From Geminicoccaceae bacterium (lineage in GTDB: Bacteria; Pseudomonadota; Alphaproteobacteria; Geminicoccales; Geminicoccaceae): a stretch of DNA of 64,000 nucleotides. The notes beneath the pieces are model-generated. The model searched no databases and was not told where the DNA came from. It saw only the letters and a list, made by a program, of their open reading frames with translations. The DNA is taken from the NCBI GenBank assembly GCA_028285265.1, contig JANQPX010000015.1, forward strand, positions 1 through 64,000, given 5' to 3'. A program made the translations under genes and the position numbers. Below, in pieces: positions 46,893-58,634 of this stretch (the first letter of the stretch is position 1; every line of letters begins with the position of its first letter).

Positions 46893-47773
46893 CCTTCGAC
46901 CCCGGTACGGCCTATCCGACGGATATAGACGAGGATCAAGACGAACATCACCGACATGATCATCACCGAGAGCGCGGCGCCGAAAGGCCAGTTGCGCGCG
47001 GAGAGAAACTGTTGTTCGACCAGATTGCCGATCATGAGGACTTTGGCGCCACCCAACAAATCTGGAACAATGAAATTGCCGAGGCTTGGAATGAAGACCA
47101 AGACCGACCCCGCGGCGATGCCGGGAAGCGTAAGTGGTAGGGTGACACGAAAAAAAGTCTTGAGCGGTCCAGCACCAAGATCGGCGGACGCCTCTAAGAG
47201 CGAGTGATCCAACTTCTCGACGCTTGCATAAATCGGCAGGAACATGAACGGGAGGAGGACATAAGCAAGACCGATCAAAACAGCGGTCTCGGTGAAGATG
47301 ATGTCAATCGGCTCGCTGATCAGACCGAGCCCCATAAGAGATGCGTTCATGAAACCGGATGGACGAAGGATCAGGACCCAGGCAAACAGGCGAACGACAA
47401 GACTAACAAAAAAGGGAAGTGTGATCAGGAAAACGACCAGCGTTTGCCAGCGCGCGGCAAGCCGGCTGACCCAGAGCGCAGCGGGATAACAGATGACGAG
47501 CGTTATCAGGACATTGGTGAGCGCAAGGCGTGCCGAGCGTAGAAAAATTTGAATGTAGACCCAATCAAAATCCTCCCACTCGCCATCCGCCCAGCCAAGA
47601 ATCCGGCCGTAATTCCAATGATAGAATTCCCAAACGACACCCCCGTAGAGACCCGGCGCCAGGTAACTGTAGACGATCATAACCAGTAGCGGGCTAAGGA
47701 AGAAAACACCCAGAAAGATCGTCGCTGGCCCAAGGAGCGTCATCAACCGGCGGCGCTCTTGCCTAGCCGCCAT
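46889..47773 (-). CDS. potB: Polyamine-type ABC transporter permease (PotB-like)
   Basis: This 294-residue permease has about six membrane segments (TIFLGVFFLSPLLVMIVYSY near the start). The EAA loop is EASADLGAGPLKTFFRVTLP. It overlaps potA by 11 bases. Confidence 0.88.
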   Translation of the reverse strand: MAARQERRRLMTLLGPATIFLGVFFLSPLLVMIVYSYLAPGLYGGVVWEFYHWNYGRILGWADGEWEDFDWVYIQIFLRSARLALTNVLITLVICYPAALWVSRLAARWQTLVVFLITLPFFVSLVVRLFAWVLILRPSGFMNASLMGLGLISEPIDIIFTETAVLIGLAYVLLPFMFLPIYASVEKLDHSLLEASADLGAGPLKTFFRVTLPLTLPGIAAGSVLVFIPSLGNFIVPDLLGGAKVLMIGNLVEQQFLSARNWPFGAALSVMIMSVMFVLILVYIRRIGRTGVEG

Positions 47774-48890
47774 GGCCAGGCTCCAGGATCAGATGCGGGC
47801 GATCAAGGCGATAGGCCAGTTGGATCGACTGGCCTTCGACGAGACTGATGTCCTGTTCGCCGAGGCCGGCGGGGGCGGCCGTGACGGTCGCGCCATTGGC
47901 GAGCTTGCAAACAAGTTGCCGGGATGCGCCAAGAAAGATCGATTGCTCCAACTTTGCGTCAAATGTTGCAATGCCCTCGTCGCCACCCTCTTCGGCAAGT
48001 CCCAGATGTTCCGGACGAAGTAAGAGTGTCATCCGCTTGCCGACAACAGCGCCAGGCGACACACGAAACTGAAGGCCGTCCTCGGTGCAAAGACGCGGGC
48101 TCTCCTCGGGTCCTTCGATGGCACCGGAGAAAAGCGAGCCGTCACCGATGAACTCGGCGACGAAGCGGGTCGACGGCCGATGATAGAGCGTTTCCGGCCT
48201 GCCGGACTGTTCGATCTTGCCCTGGTTCAGCACGACGACGCGGTCCGACATCGTGAGGGCTTCTTCCTGATCATGGGTGACGAAAAGAAAGCAGATGCCG
48301 AGATCATGCTGAAGCGACTTCAGCTCAAGTTGCATGGACTGACGAAGATTGCGATCGAGCGCCGAAAGCGGCTCATCCAACAGCAAGAGTCTCGGCCGGT
48401 TGATAATCGCGCGTGCGAGCGCCACGCGCTGACGCTGACCACCTGACAGCTGATCAGGGCGTCTCTTCTCGTAACCGGAGAGCCCCACCATCTCCAACGC
48501 TTCACCAACACGCGCCACCCGCTCGCGCTTGGGCACGCCGGTGACTTCTAGGCCATAGGCGACGTTTCCTTCGACGCTCAGATGCGGAAACAGGGCATAA
48601 CTCTGGAAGACCGTGTTGACCGGACGCAGATGCGGCGGGACGTCCGTCATCACCGAACCGCCGATCCGAACCTCGCCCTCATCCAGATCCTCGAACCCGC
48701 TGATCGCGCGCAGCAATGTGGTCTTGCCGCAGCCGGACGGCCCGAGCAGCGTTACGAATTCACGCTTGCTGACATCCAGCGTGACGCCGTCGAGGGCAGC
48801 GACCGTGCCACCCTCAGGCGTTACGAAGCGTTTGACCGCATTGGCAACGGCAGCAATCGGGGCTTCGGGGACGCCGTCCCCCTTGCTCAT
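47763..48890 (-). CDS. potA: Polyamine-type ABC transporter ATP-binding protein (PotA-like)
   Basis: This 375-residue ATPase has Walker A LLGPSGCGKTTLL, signature [14 protein letters not shown], Walker B LLLLDEPLSALD, the switch histidine in FVTHDQEEA and a C-terminal TOBE domain (LLRPEHLGLAEE). It shares four bases with potD (ATGA). Confidence 0.92.
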   Translation of the reverse strand: MSKGDGVPEAPIAAVANAVKRFVTPEGGTVAALDGVTLDVSKREFVTLLGPSGCGKTTLLRAISGFEDLDEGEVRIGGSVMTDVPPHLRPVNTVFQSYALFPHLSVEGNVAYGLEVTGVPKRERVARVGEALEMVGLSGYEKRRPDQLSGGQRQRVALARAIINRPRLLLLDEPLSALDRNLRQSMQLELKSLQHDLGICFLFVTHDQEEALTMSDRVVVLNQGKIEQSGRPETLYHRPSTRFVAEFIGDGSLFSGAIEGPEESPRLCTEDGLQFRVSPGAVVGKRMTLLLRPEHLGLAEEGGDEGIATFDAKLEQSIFLGASRQLVCKLANGATVTAAPAGLGEQDISLVEGQSIQLAYRLDRPHLILEPGHGG

Positions 48891-49924
48891 TGCGCCGTGC
48901 GGACCTTGGTCCAGACCCGATTATACTTACGCAGGTCATTGCCGAGATCCTCGAAGATCTGCAGCTTCTCCATGACCTCGGCCGGTGGATTGGTGTTCGG
49001 GTTGGCCTTCAACTCATCGGGAAGCAGATCACGTGCCGGCACATTGGCCGTGCCGTTCACCTGCTGCACCGTATTCAAGGCCGCGATCTCAGGTTGCATG
49101 TAGAACTCAAGGAAGCGAAGGGCACTTTCCTTGTTGGGCGCGCTTTCGAGAACACAAATGTCCTCCTGATACATGGTCGCCCCCTCTTCAGGGATGACAA
49201 AACCGAGCTTCTCTGGCTCCTCCAACGTATAGATCGTTGCGCCGACATACCAATGAGCCGCGGCGATATCGCCAGCCTGAACAAGCGGAACGATGTCGTA
49301 GGAAAACGCTGAAACCTTATCCTTCCGTTCCAAAAGCCAGGCTTCCGCTTGATTGAGCGCGTCGCCATCGGTGGTGTTGACGGAGTGACCATTCTTGATC
49401 AGCGCGACGCCAATAGTCTCGCGAAGATCATCCAACATGGTGATCTTCTTACCCTGGTCCGGAAGCGCGAAGAAGTCATCCCAGCTTTTGATCTCGCCAG
49501 CTTCCTCTTTATTGTAAAAGACGCCTACTGCACCCCAAGCATAGGGCAGGCAATACGAGCTTTCCGGATCGACTTTCGAGCGTTTCGCCGCCGGATCGAT
49601 ATTCTCGAAGCCGTTGAGCGTATTGACCTTGGCATCATGAAGGAGCCCTAGCTTTTGCATGATGTCCCGCATATGAACCGACGGAAACACAATGTCGTAA
49701 CCGGTTGCACCCGCCTGGATTTTGGCGAGCATTTCCTCGTTGGTGCCATAGGTATCGAGCGTCACCTCGATGCCGGTTTCGTCGGTGAAACGCGTCAACA
49801 CTTCTGGATTAATGTAATCACCCCAATTGTAGATGTTGAGTTGACCCTCAGCTTGGGCTGCAACCGGTGCCGCCAGCAGCGTGGCCATTATGCCTGTTGC
49901 GAATGTCCGAGATGATGGCGTCAT
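48887..49924 (-). CDS. potD: Polyamine-type substrate-binding protein (PotD/PotF-like)
   Basis: This 345-residue binding protein has a signal peptide (FATGIMATLLAAPVAAQA), then EGQLNIYNWGDYINPEVLTR, the hallmark of spermidine/putrescine binding proteins, and YDIVFPSVHMRDIMQKLGLL. The start has AAAGGAG upstream. It heads a minus-strand operon with potA, potB, potC and the P1 peptidase. The ligand could be a polyamine or another cationic amide. Confidence 0.9.
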   Translation of the reverse strand: MTPSSRTFATGIMATLLAAPVAAQAEGQLNIYNWGDYINPEVLTRFTDETGIEVTLDTYGTNEEMLAKIQAGATGYDIVFPSVHMRDIMQKLGLLHDAKVNTLNGFENIDPAAKRSKVDPESSYCLPYAWGAVGVFYNKEEAGEIKSWDDFFALPDQGKKITMLDDLRETIGVALIKNGHSVNTTDGDALNQAEAWLLERKDKVSAFSYDIVPLVQAGDIAAAHWYVGATIYTLEEPEKLGFVIPEEGATMYQEDICVLESAPNKESALRFLEFYMQPEIAALNTVQQVNGTANVPARDLLPDELKANPNTNPPAEVMEKLQIFEDLGNDLRKYNRVWTKVRTAQ

Positions 49925-50714
49925 ACCGAGGCTCCTTTGTTGTTGTGTGATTCTTGTTTCTTCTCATTGAGCCGGTCCTGACCGGACCTTGTCAACATAC
50001 CACTTGCGGGCGTGGTCGCGGACGTTGCGCCGCTCGTCCGACACAGGAATTGTTCTGCAGCATGGCCATTTCAGAGGCATTGAAGCCGACCCTCCCGGAG
50101 AACCTTGCTGACGAATCGTCATGCCGCGGCTGATGTCGTGGGACGAAGCAACATCGATCGGCTTCAGCCCATCAAGCCTCGTGGGACATGGTTGGCCAAA
50201 GCGCTCGTCTGCTCTCAGCATCGGGACGTCACCGCTTCGCAACGATGTTCATATTGAAATGCATCGCGCCATGTTCGCATGATCCCCTTTCGTTTTGGCC
50301 ACCGGCTCATCACCTCGTTTTCGTCAGCAAGTTTGATGCCAAGTGATCACGGTGGTGGCGCTTCAGGTGTGTGTGCCTGCTTGCTGACACCAGGCCCAAA
50401 GGATGGGCAGGCGTTCCATGGTATCGGAACGCTCCCGCGAACGACGTTACGCTTCGGGCAAAAGGTGCACATGACCTGTAAGCATGCCGCTTGCTGCGCG
50501 TTCCAAAGCCATCGATAGGGAGCCGAAGCTCGTTGGACAACAGCGCAATCGTCTTAGGGTCTAGCGACCTCAAGGCGGCGCCGTAATGCATCGTCTGCCC
50601 TGGAGATTGGGGCTTGGGTTGGCCTGATATCCATCCTGTCGTCGATAGCCGCGACTCCCGAGACCTTGAACGAAAGGGCGTCCTGCTGACGCATGGTGGG
50701 CAAACCCGTGGCGA
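49925..50714. other. Intergenic region, no convincing gene
   Basis: This stretch holds the promoter side of the pot operon and several short, mutually conflicting frames. None has a credible ribosome binding site together with a recognisable product. Confidence 0.35.
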
Positions 50715-50969
50715 CTACAGCCATCGTCGACTAAGCGCACCATCTTGAGCAAACATCAAGAAGGTGAGGACAGTAACGAAGACAATCGTCACTTTGAGCC
50801 CCGCTCGGGTGACCCAGAGGAACTCAAAGAGGGCTTCTGGCTGGATCAGATAGGCGACGTCACCGTTTGACAGAAACAAGCAACCAACGATCGCTGCGCC
50901 AACAGTGACAACGACCAGCAAACAGACAAAAAGCACCACGGCTTTCAGACCCATTTTGAGAAGTTTCAT
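50715..50969 (-). CDS. Small two-TM membrane protein
   Basis: This 84-residue frame begins at ATG 50969 with GGAGGGACC just upstream. Two hydrophobic segments are seen (KAVVLFVCLLVVVTVGAAIV and LKVTIVFVTVLTFLMFA). No family is recognised. Confidence 0.55.
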   Translation of the reverse strand: MKLLKMGLKAVVLFVCLLVVVTVGAAIVGCLFLSNGDVAYLIQPEALFEFLWVTRAGLKVTIVFVTVLTFLMFAQDGALSRRWL

Positions 50970-51239
50970 CCGGTCCCTCCTGGATGGTCTGATGATCGAA
51001 GGGCGGTCGAAAGTCGCTTTGATCTGTTGGAAAAACAGGCAGAACCCAGCGCCTTCAGCCCATGTGTTGGCCGAGGCTAGGTCGCTGAATTGACGGGGTC
51101 TTCCGCGAGAGGATCGCGCTTTCTGGCAAATTGCTCCGCTGGTCAGGTCTCGCTTTTTGAGAACCGAACGAGCGGAAGACTATGGGCCAAAGACTGTTTG
51201 CTGTTTGATGTGAAACGTCCGACAGGAGATCACTCGATC

Positions 51240-52127
51240 ATGTCCAAGCAAGCCGGGAGATTTGACCGAGTGCATTTCGGATTTCTTCCCAAACGTATTG
51301 AGCAAGTGTTGCCGGACGTGGGGTTCGTACAACGCTCCAACAATGTGAGCGTAGAGCTCGTTCCCAATCTTGCCCTGCCCCCTGATCAATTCGAACTTTG
51401 CATTCCGGCTGTATCGGTCATGGTCGCTTTTGGCGCAGGTTCGGCCTGGGAGGGCGTCGGTACGGATAAACTGAGAGAGCGTCACTTTCGAAATCGCTTC
51501 CATTTCATGCCGGCAAATACCGAAATGCGCGTGCGGCATGATAAAGCCACGCCGGAATTCCTGCTGCTTGGCATCAATCCGGAATTTGCACATCAAGTCA
51601 TCGTGGACATGTCCGAACGACGGAATGCCGAGCGAGACCCCCTTGTCGGTGAGGCCCATACCAGACTTCTTGCCCTTGGCGATCTTATCCGCAGAGACCT
51701 GATCGGCCGGCGTCCGCTCACCCCGTTAGAGCTGGAAAGCCTGGCCACGCTGATCTTGGGTGAGTGGTCAGATGATACGGTGAAAACGCAGCTGGACGCC
51801 GCAAGCCAGAAGATGATCGCAATCGTCAGAGACTTCGTTGATGCTCACCTTCACCAAGAATTGACCTTGACCGATCTCGCCTCGATCGCAGGTCTCAGCC
51901 CATCGTATTTTTTGCGGTCTTTTAAACAGGCCACCGGACAAACACCCCATCGCTTCCTGATGGAGAGCAGGGTTCGACGAGCCCGTGAGCGCCTCGAGCA
52001 AACCGACCATCCACTCGCCGACATTGCGTATGATTGCGGCTTTGCTTCGCAAAGTCACATGACCGATGTTTTTAGAAGCCACCTGAAGACGTCACCCGGC
52101 CGCTATCGCCGATCGATCCGGTCCTGA
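51240..52127 (+). CDS. AraC-family transcriptional regulator
   Basis: This regulator (about 295 residues from ATG 51240, MSKQAGRFDRVHFGFLP; the frame opens at a TTG at 51090) has a C-terminal AraC domain with two helix-turn-helices: LTLTDLASIAGLSPSYFLRS and DIAYDCGFASQSHMTDVFRS. The N-terminal domain is of unknown ligand. A start at 51240 has GGAG at somewhat long distance. No target is obvious; the neighbours are the small membrane protein and the rhodanese-like gene. Confidence 0.85.
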   Translation: MSKQAGRFDRVHFGFLPKRIEQVLPDVGFVQRSNNVSVELVPNLALPPDQFELCIPAVSVMVAFGAGSAWEGVGTDKLRERHFRNRFHFMPANTEMRVRHDKATPEFLLLGINPEFAHQVIVDMSERRNAERDPLVGEAHTRLLALGDLIRRDLIGRRPLTPLELESLATLILGEWSDDTVKTQLDAASQKMIAIVRDFVDAHLHQELTLTDLASIAGLSPSYFLRSFKQATGQTPHRFLMESRVRRARERLEQTDHPLADIAYDCGFASQSHMTDVFRSHLKTSPGRYRRSIRS

Positions 52128-52368
52128 GAATGCAAGATCGGGTGATCGTCCATACTAACGCGACAGGTTTCAAGAGTGTCGGTGCCAAGATCGAACGCCC
52201 TTTGACGTTGAGAGCAATTTTAAGGAAAAAACGCAATCTTGCGGAATACACCGGAATCCAGATGGGCTAAATGCGCCAAGACATGTCGCTTATGACGGCA
52301 TCGACATCCAAATCACGACATCGACAATCGTCGCTCGATAGAGGACGTTGTACGAAGGAGTACCGAAC

Positions 52369-53010
52369 ATGCAGGGATATCGATCCCTCCTCATGCTAAA
52401 AGATCGTCTCTCGACGTTCGGCGCACCCCGTTGTTCGATATCCGTGATTGTTGCCGGCATGATGCTCATCGCAGGCCCTGCTCTGTCGTGCGACATCGAA
52501 ACGCCTCAGGATTACCACGAGGCCCGATATGCGGCGCTTCACTGTGGTTTAGTCGACGCTGTCGCGATTGATGCACCGGACTTGAAGGCACTCATCAAGA
52601 TTGGCGTCAGGCCCATTTTGATCGACATCGAGCCCGTCAAGCGAACCGCGGAAGCTGACATCAGCGGCTATTGGATCGTCAATGAAGCCCATGAGAACAT
52701 TGCCGGCAGCATCTGGCTGCCCAATGTCGGTGATGGTGCCCTCGACGATACGTTGACGGCTTACTTTCAAACGCAACTCGACCAGGCGACAGCTGGAGAC
52801 CATCATCGCCTTTTGGTCTTCTACGGCAGTAGCGACATGGCGATGGCCTGGAACGCAGCGCAGCGCGCCATCGACCTCGGCTATGAGCGCGTCGCTTGGC
52901 TCTTCCAGGGGGCAGAGGGCTGGCAACAAGCTGGCGAGCCAACGGCGCTTGCGGTGCCGGAACCGCTTTTTCGCAAGACGACGATCGATCAGGCAACGAT
53001 CCGACATTAG
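52369..53010 (+). CDS. Exported rhodanese-like protein lacking the active cysteine
   Basis: This protein of about 213 residues starts at ATG 52369 (GGAG upstream; the frame extends to 52348). It has a signal-like segment ISVIVAGMMLIAGPALSC. The remainder resembles the CxxCW-motif rhodanese-like proteins linked to PQQ-dependent alcohol catabolism (NIAGSIWLPNVGD, MAWNAAQRAIDLGYERVAWL, QGAEGWQQAG). Where that family has cysteines, FYGSSDMAMAW appears, so sulfur transfer is unlikely. Confidence 0.65.
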   Translation: MQGYRSLLMLKDRLSTFGAPRCSISVIVAGMMLIAGPALSCDIETPQDYHEARYAALHCGLVDAVAIDAPDLKALIKIGVRPILIDIEPVKRTAEADISGYWIVNEAHENIAGSIWLPNVGDGALDDTLTAYFQTQLDQATAGDHHRLLVFYGSSDMAMAWNAAQRAIDLGYERVAWLFQGAEGWQQAGEPTALAVPEPLFRKTTIDQATIRH

Positions 53011-53392
53011 GTGTCTACAGAACCATCGATGCCGGGTGTCTGAACCTAATCATGGATTGATGATGCCGCCGAGAGCAGCCTGAATTCAAATGGAAGTCGC
53101 CGCTTCGAGGGTTCGAACCTTGAGCTTCGGTCCAACGAAGACATAACCCGACATAGCGTCTTTACGCCTTGTCCCAAACCTTCCGGCCGGGCAGTGCTGG
53201 GCCTGCAGATGAGGTCATTTCCCTCAAGAGGGGCGACATGGTTCTTGACCGGGATGATGAGCCATCTGTGCCAACAAGAAGCGATTGGGTGCGCCGGTGA
53301 CACGCCAAGGTCTAGTCAAGTTGAGCGGACCTGCGCTTCGGGAATTGGGCGCCTGCCCGTCGTCTCGGAAACCGTTTGAGAAGACAGCGACG
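53011..53392. other. Intergenic region, no gene seen
   Basis: Only short unsupported frames. A T-arm-like GGTTCGAACC around 53110 was tested as a possible tRNA and rejected. Confidence 0.35.
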
Positions 53393-54112
53393 CTAAGCCC
53401 AAAAAACCACCTCGGCGACTGTCAGCACGCACAGCCATATGACCATGCTGATCCCTATTGCGACGGCAATGGTCCACCGCCTGATCTCCAAAATGTGCGG
53501 CCAAAACGCAATCGGGAAGATGACGATCATGAACAGGATCACGAGATTGAAGAGCGATCCCATCAGTTGCGGCAGCCCGCTTTGAAAAATCGGCGTGAAA
53601 ATCGACAAGACGACGAAGCCCGAATGTACAAGATTGGAAGCTAGAAACCAGGCAGAGATGTAGAGAAAGAAGCCTGCAGCGAAGTGAATCGGGATCCTCT
53701 GTCTAGACGTCGCCCAAAGCAGAAACCCGAGCAAATAAAAGACAGCTAAGAGGACAAGCTCGAAAAGAATATTGTCGATAAATCCGACACCGACAAACTC
53801 CATCTGGCCTGAGACTCCCTCTTGCTCAGCCCATTCCAAAATCTGATGGTAAACCGGATGGTAGGCCCCGGTGGCAACACCGAGTTTGATCGTGGGCCAG
53901 ACGAGGAATCCGTCAATAGCCACGCCAATGGTGGCGAACTTCAGCGGCGGTAAATATTGATGATCATCTTTCTCAAAAACATTGATGCTAAAAACACCGG
54001 TCGAATTGTTCTGTAAAACAGCATGGTAGTGTGTGAAAAACTTAAGGGGACTCAATGTTGATGCTTTGAAGGTCTCGATGTAACGGCGTAAATTCCAAAC
54101 AATGTCCAACAT
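53393..54112 (-). CDS. Multi-spanning membrane protein of unknown function (Yip1-like layout)
   Basis: This protein of about 239 residues (ATG 54112, MLDIVWNLRRYIETF; frame to 54142) has a soluble N-terminal third and then about five hydrophobic segments (ILFELVLLAVFYLLGFLLWA, FAAGFFLYISAWFLASNLV, LFNLVILFMIVIFPIAFW, TIAVAIGISMVIWLCVLTVA). The layout resembles Yip1-domain proteins. Function unknown. Confidence 0.6.
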   Translation of the reverse strand: MLDIVWNLRRYIETFKASTLSPLKFFTHYHAVLQNNSTGVFSINVFEKDDHQYLPPLKFATIGVAIDGFLVWPTIKLGVATGAYHPVYHQILEWAEQEGVSGQMEFVGVGFIDNILFELVLLAVFYLLGFLLWATSRQRIPIHFAAGFFLYISAWFLASNLVHSGFVVLSIFTPIFQSGLPQLMGSLFNLVILFMIVIFPIAFWPHILEIRRWTIAVAIGISMVIWLCVLTVAEVVFWA

Positions 54113-54436
54113 CGTGATTGGCGCCCCGCCCGACAGCACCACCGACCCTCTTGGAGAAACACACGTCTTGTCGTCGGCTTAGTGTCCAGCTCATTACACC
54201 ATAAAGATCCCGATCGGCGAAGAAACAAACCACTGCGGACGATGGCGATGGAGGCGGCCACACAACGTTTGGACGATAAGAAAACGCCAGCTTCAACGTC
54301 TGGAGTCTCTCGATTCGCTATCGATAGCGTCGTCTATGGGACGGGGAAACGCAAGCTCGGTGACCGACGCGGACGCAGTGCTGATCACGAGATGAACGCA
54401 ACATGTTCAACGATAAAGCGTCGAGACAATGATGAT

Positions 54437-55330
54437 CTACTGGTCTTCAGCGACCTTTCGGATGATCGATCCGATTGTCATGAGTTGTTCGGCCAACGGG
54501 TTCGTATTCCGCCAAATCATGCCAATGGTGCGCGATGGGCCTGGAGCGGGAAATTTGGACACCGCAACATCTGCCGATCGTGTTTCAAAGGGCAACGCCA
54601 TTTCCGGAATCAAGGTTGCGCCGATACCCGCGCTGACCATCTGAACCAGCGTCGATAACGAGCTGCCTTCCATGATATGCTGCGGTCGTCTTCCCATAGT
54701 GTCACAAAATGAGAGTGCTTGATCGCGAAAGCAGTGGCCCTCCTCAAGAAGAAGAAGGCGCATGGCCTGAAGTTTTGACGGGCTAGGAACGGGCTTACCG
54801 GCCTCGCTCGACGGACGAACCAGATAGAACTCTTCTTGAAAGAGAGCGAATTCGCGTAAGGAGGCTTCGGATATCGGAAGCGCCACAATGGCGGCGTCCA
54901 GTCGCGAGGCTAACAAGCCTGCGACCAGTGACGTCGTAATGGTCTCGCGGGGCTGGACTTCGAGGCCGGGGAAACGGGCGCCAAGGGCTTTGATGATCTC
55001 GGGCAACAGGTAGGGCGCCACTGTTGGGATGATGCCAAGCCGCAACCGACCGGACGGGGCATCATTTGACGACCGCACCAGATCTTCGAGGTCGTCGACC
55101 TGGATCAGAATCTCCTGCACCCGCGCCAAGAAATCTTCACCAAGCGTGGTCAAGTGAACCTGTCGGGCCGTACGCTCGACCAAGGGACTGCCAAGCATTG
55201 TCTCCAGTTCTTTGATCTGCAACGACAATGCGGGCTGCGAAATCGCGCAGGCTTCGGCCGCCCGGCGAAAGTGCCGATGGGAGGCAAGCGCAGCGAAGTA
55301 GCGCATATGTTTGAGGGTCAACCCTATCAT
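54437..55330 (-). CDS. oxyR: Hydrogen peroxide-sensing LysR regulator OxyR
   Basis: This 297-residue LysR regulator has an N-terminal winged helix (MRYFAALASHRHFRRAAEAC, ISQPALSLQIKELE). The two redox cysteines of OxyR are present in LLEEGHCFRDQALSFCDTMG. Peroxide would join them by a disulfide and activate the divergent katG. Confidence 0.9.
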   Translation of the reverse strand: MIGLTLKHMRYFAALASHRHFRRAAEACAISQPALSLQIKELETMLGSPLVERTARQVHLTTLGEDFLARVQEILIQVDDLEDLVRSSNDAPSGRLRLGIIPTVAPYLLPEIIKALGARFPGLEVQPRETITTSLVAGLLASRLDAAIVALPISEASLREFALFQEEFYLVRPSSEAGKPVPSPSKLQAMRLLLLEEGHCFRDQALSFCDTMGRRPQHIMEGSSLSTLVQMVSAGIGATLIPEMALPFETRSADVAVSKFPAPGPSRTIGMIWRNTNPLAEQLMTIGSIIRKVAEDQ

Positions 55331-57621
<2,291 letters not shown>

Positions 57622-57631
57622 ACGGAACGAT

Positions 57632-57659
57632 GATCGCAGCGCCTCCGGGCGCTGCGATC
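57632..57659 (+). terminator. katG terminator with TCCG tetraloop
   Basis: A perfect 12-base stem (GATCGCAGCGCC with its complement) is closed by the loop TCCG in a C-G context (UNCG type), followed by ATTTCTT, 10 bases after the stop. Confidence 0.75.
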
Positions 57660-58055
57660 GATTTCTTGACGACCTGCTTATCATCGAAACCATCCGACAA
57701 CGTCAGCGAAACGGCGCTGGCTAGGATTCTTAGACTTTCCCTCACCTGCGTCCTTACCGATCACCTTGCTTCTTCACATCGGCTGCAGGACGGGCTCAAG
57801 CAGTCCTTGCCGATGTCCTCCACCGTCCTCAGTTGCAGAGCCAAAGAGTGACCGTGAGTGGACGCAATAACGTGATCACCAAAACCACCGCCGTCGTGGT
57901 TTCCACCTCTCGACAAACGCCGATTCGAAGCTGAGCGTGGCAAGATCGATCGTCAGCCTCAGCTACAGCCAAGAACCGGCGCCGATACATGCCAAGGTCG
58001 GTCCCGTTACGATCAGACGAATACGAAAAGAAAAGCTCGATCAGGCAGCGTCGAA
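57660..58055. other. Intergenic region, no gene seen
   Basis: No frame with credible start or product was found between the katG terminator and the RidA-like gene. Confidence 0.35.
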
Positions 58056-58487
58056 CTAGCTTCCGACCTTCATTGGATCACGAAACCGATCCTCAGCGAT
58101 CACCGCCGTAGGGATCAGTTCGACCAAAAGATCGGGGTGCACCAAGCCAGCGACTTGGATCATGACACAGGCAGGTGTCGTTCCCGCTTTGCCAAAGGCA
58201 GCCGCCCATACCTCTCTTATCTGCTCGAGTTGGCTCGCATCCGTGTAGAAGACGGTGAGCGTCGTGACATCGCTGAGATCGCCGCCGAAACCCTCGAGGA
58301 TTCGCTCGATATGGTCAAAGCAAAGCTGCATCTGGCGGACGACATCGCCCTTGCCGACAACGCTGCGGCTCTGATCGAATGCCATCTGTCCGGTCACATG
58401 AATGAGGCGACCGGGCCCCGATGCAACACCCTGCGATATCGGTCCCCTTACTCGCCATATGTCTTTTGGACTGTATCCGATCATCAT
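58056..58487 (-). CDS. RidA/YjgF-family protein without the catalytic arginine
   Basis: This protein of about 143 residues (ATG 58487 or 58484; GAGGGG upstream; frame to 58538) has the RidA fold: GPISQGVASGPGRLIHVTGQ, QMQLCFDHIERILEGFGGDL, DVTTLTVFYTDASQ and HPDLLVELIPTAVI. The arginine needed for enamine/imine deamination is replaced: the site reads PACVMIQVAGL. Possibly a different activity or a binding role. Confidence 0.82.
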   Translation of the reverse strand: MMIGYSPKDIWRVRGPISQGVASGPGRLIHVTGQMAFDQSRSVVGKGDVVRQMQLCFDHIERILEGFGGDLSDVTTLTVFYTDASQLEQIREVWAAAFGKAGTTPACVMIQVAGLVHPDLLVELIPTAVIAEDRFRDPMKVGS

Positions 58488-58634
58488 GCTGCCCCTCAAA
58501 AGCTGACGTCTCGATAGAGAGGCGAATGGAGCTTGCACGCAAACCAGAATTTCTGATCAAAGAGCACAAATAATCTGGCGTGAGCCTGAGGGCTGGCCGA
58601 GCTAGACTATGTATCTCCAAGGAGATCTGCGCCG

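Noticed and set aside
49964..50591. Several short frames upstream of the pot operon
   Set aside because: Mutually overlapping, no ribosome binding sites, no family resemblance.
53060..53140. GGTTCGAACC resembling a tRNA T-arm
   Set aside because: No complementary acceptor stem or anticodon arm at the right distance on either strand.
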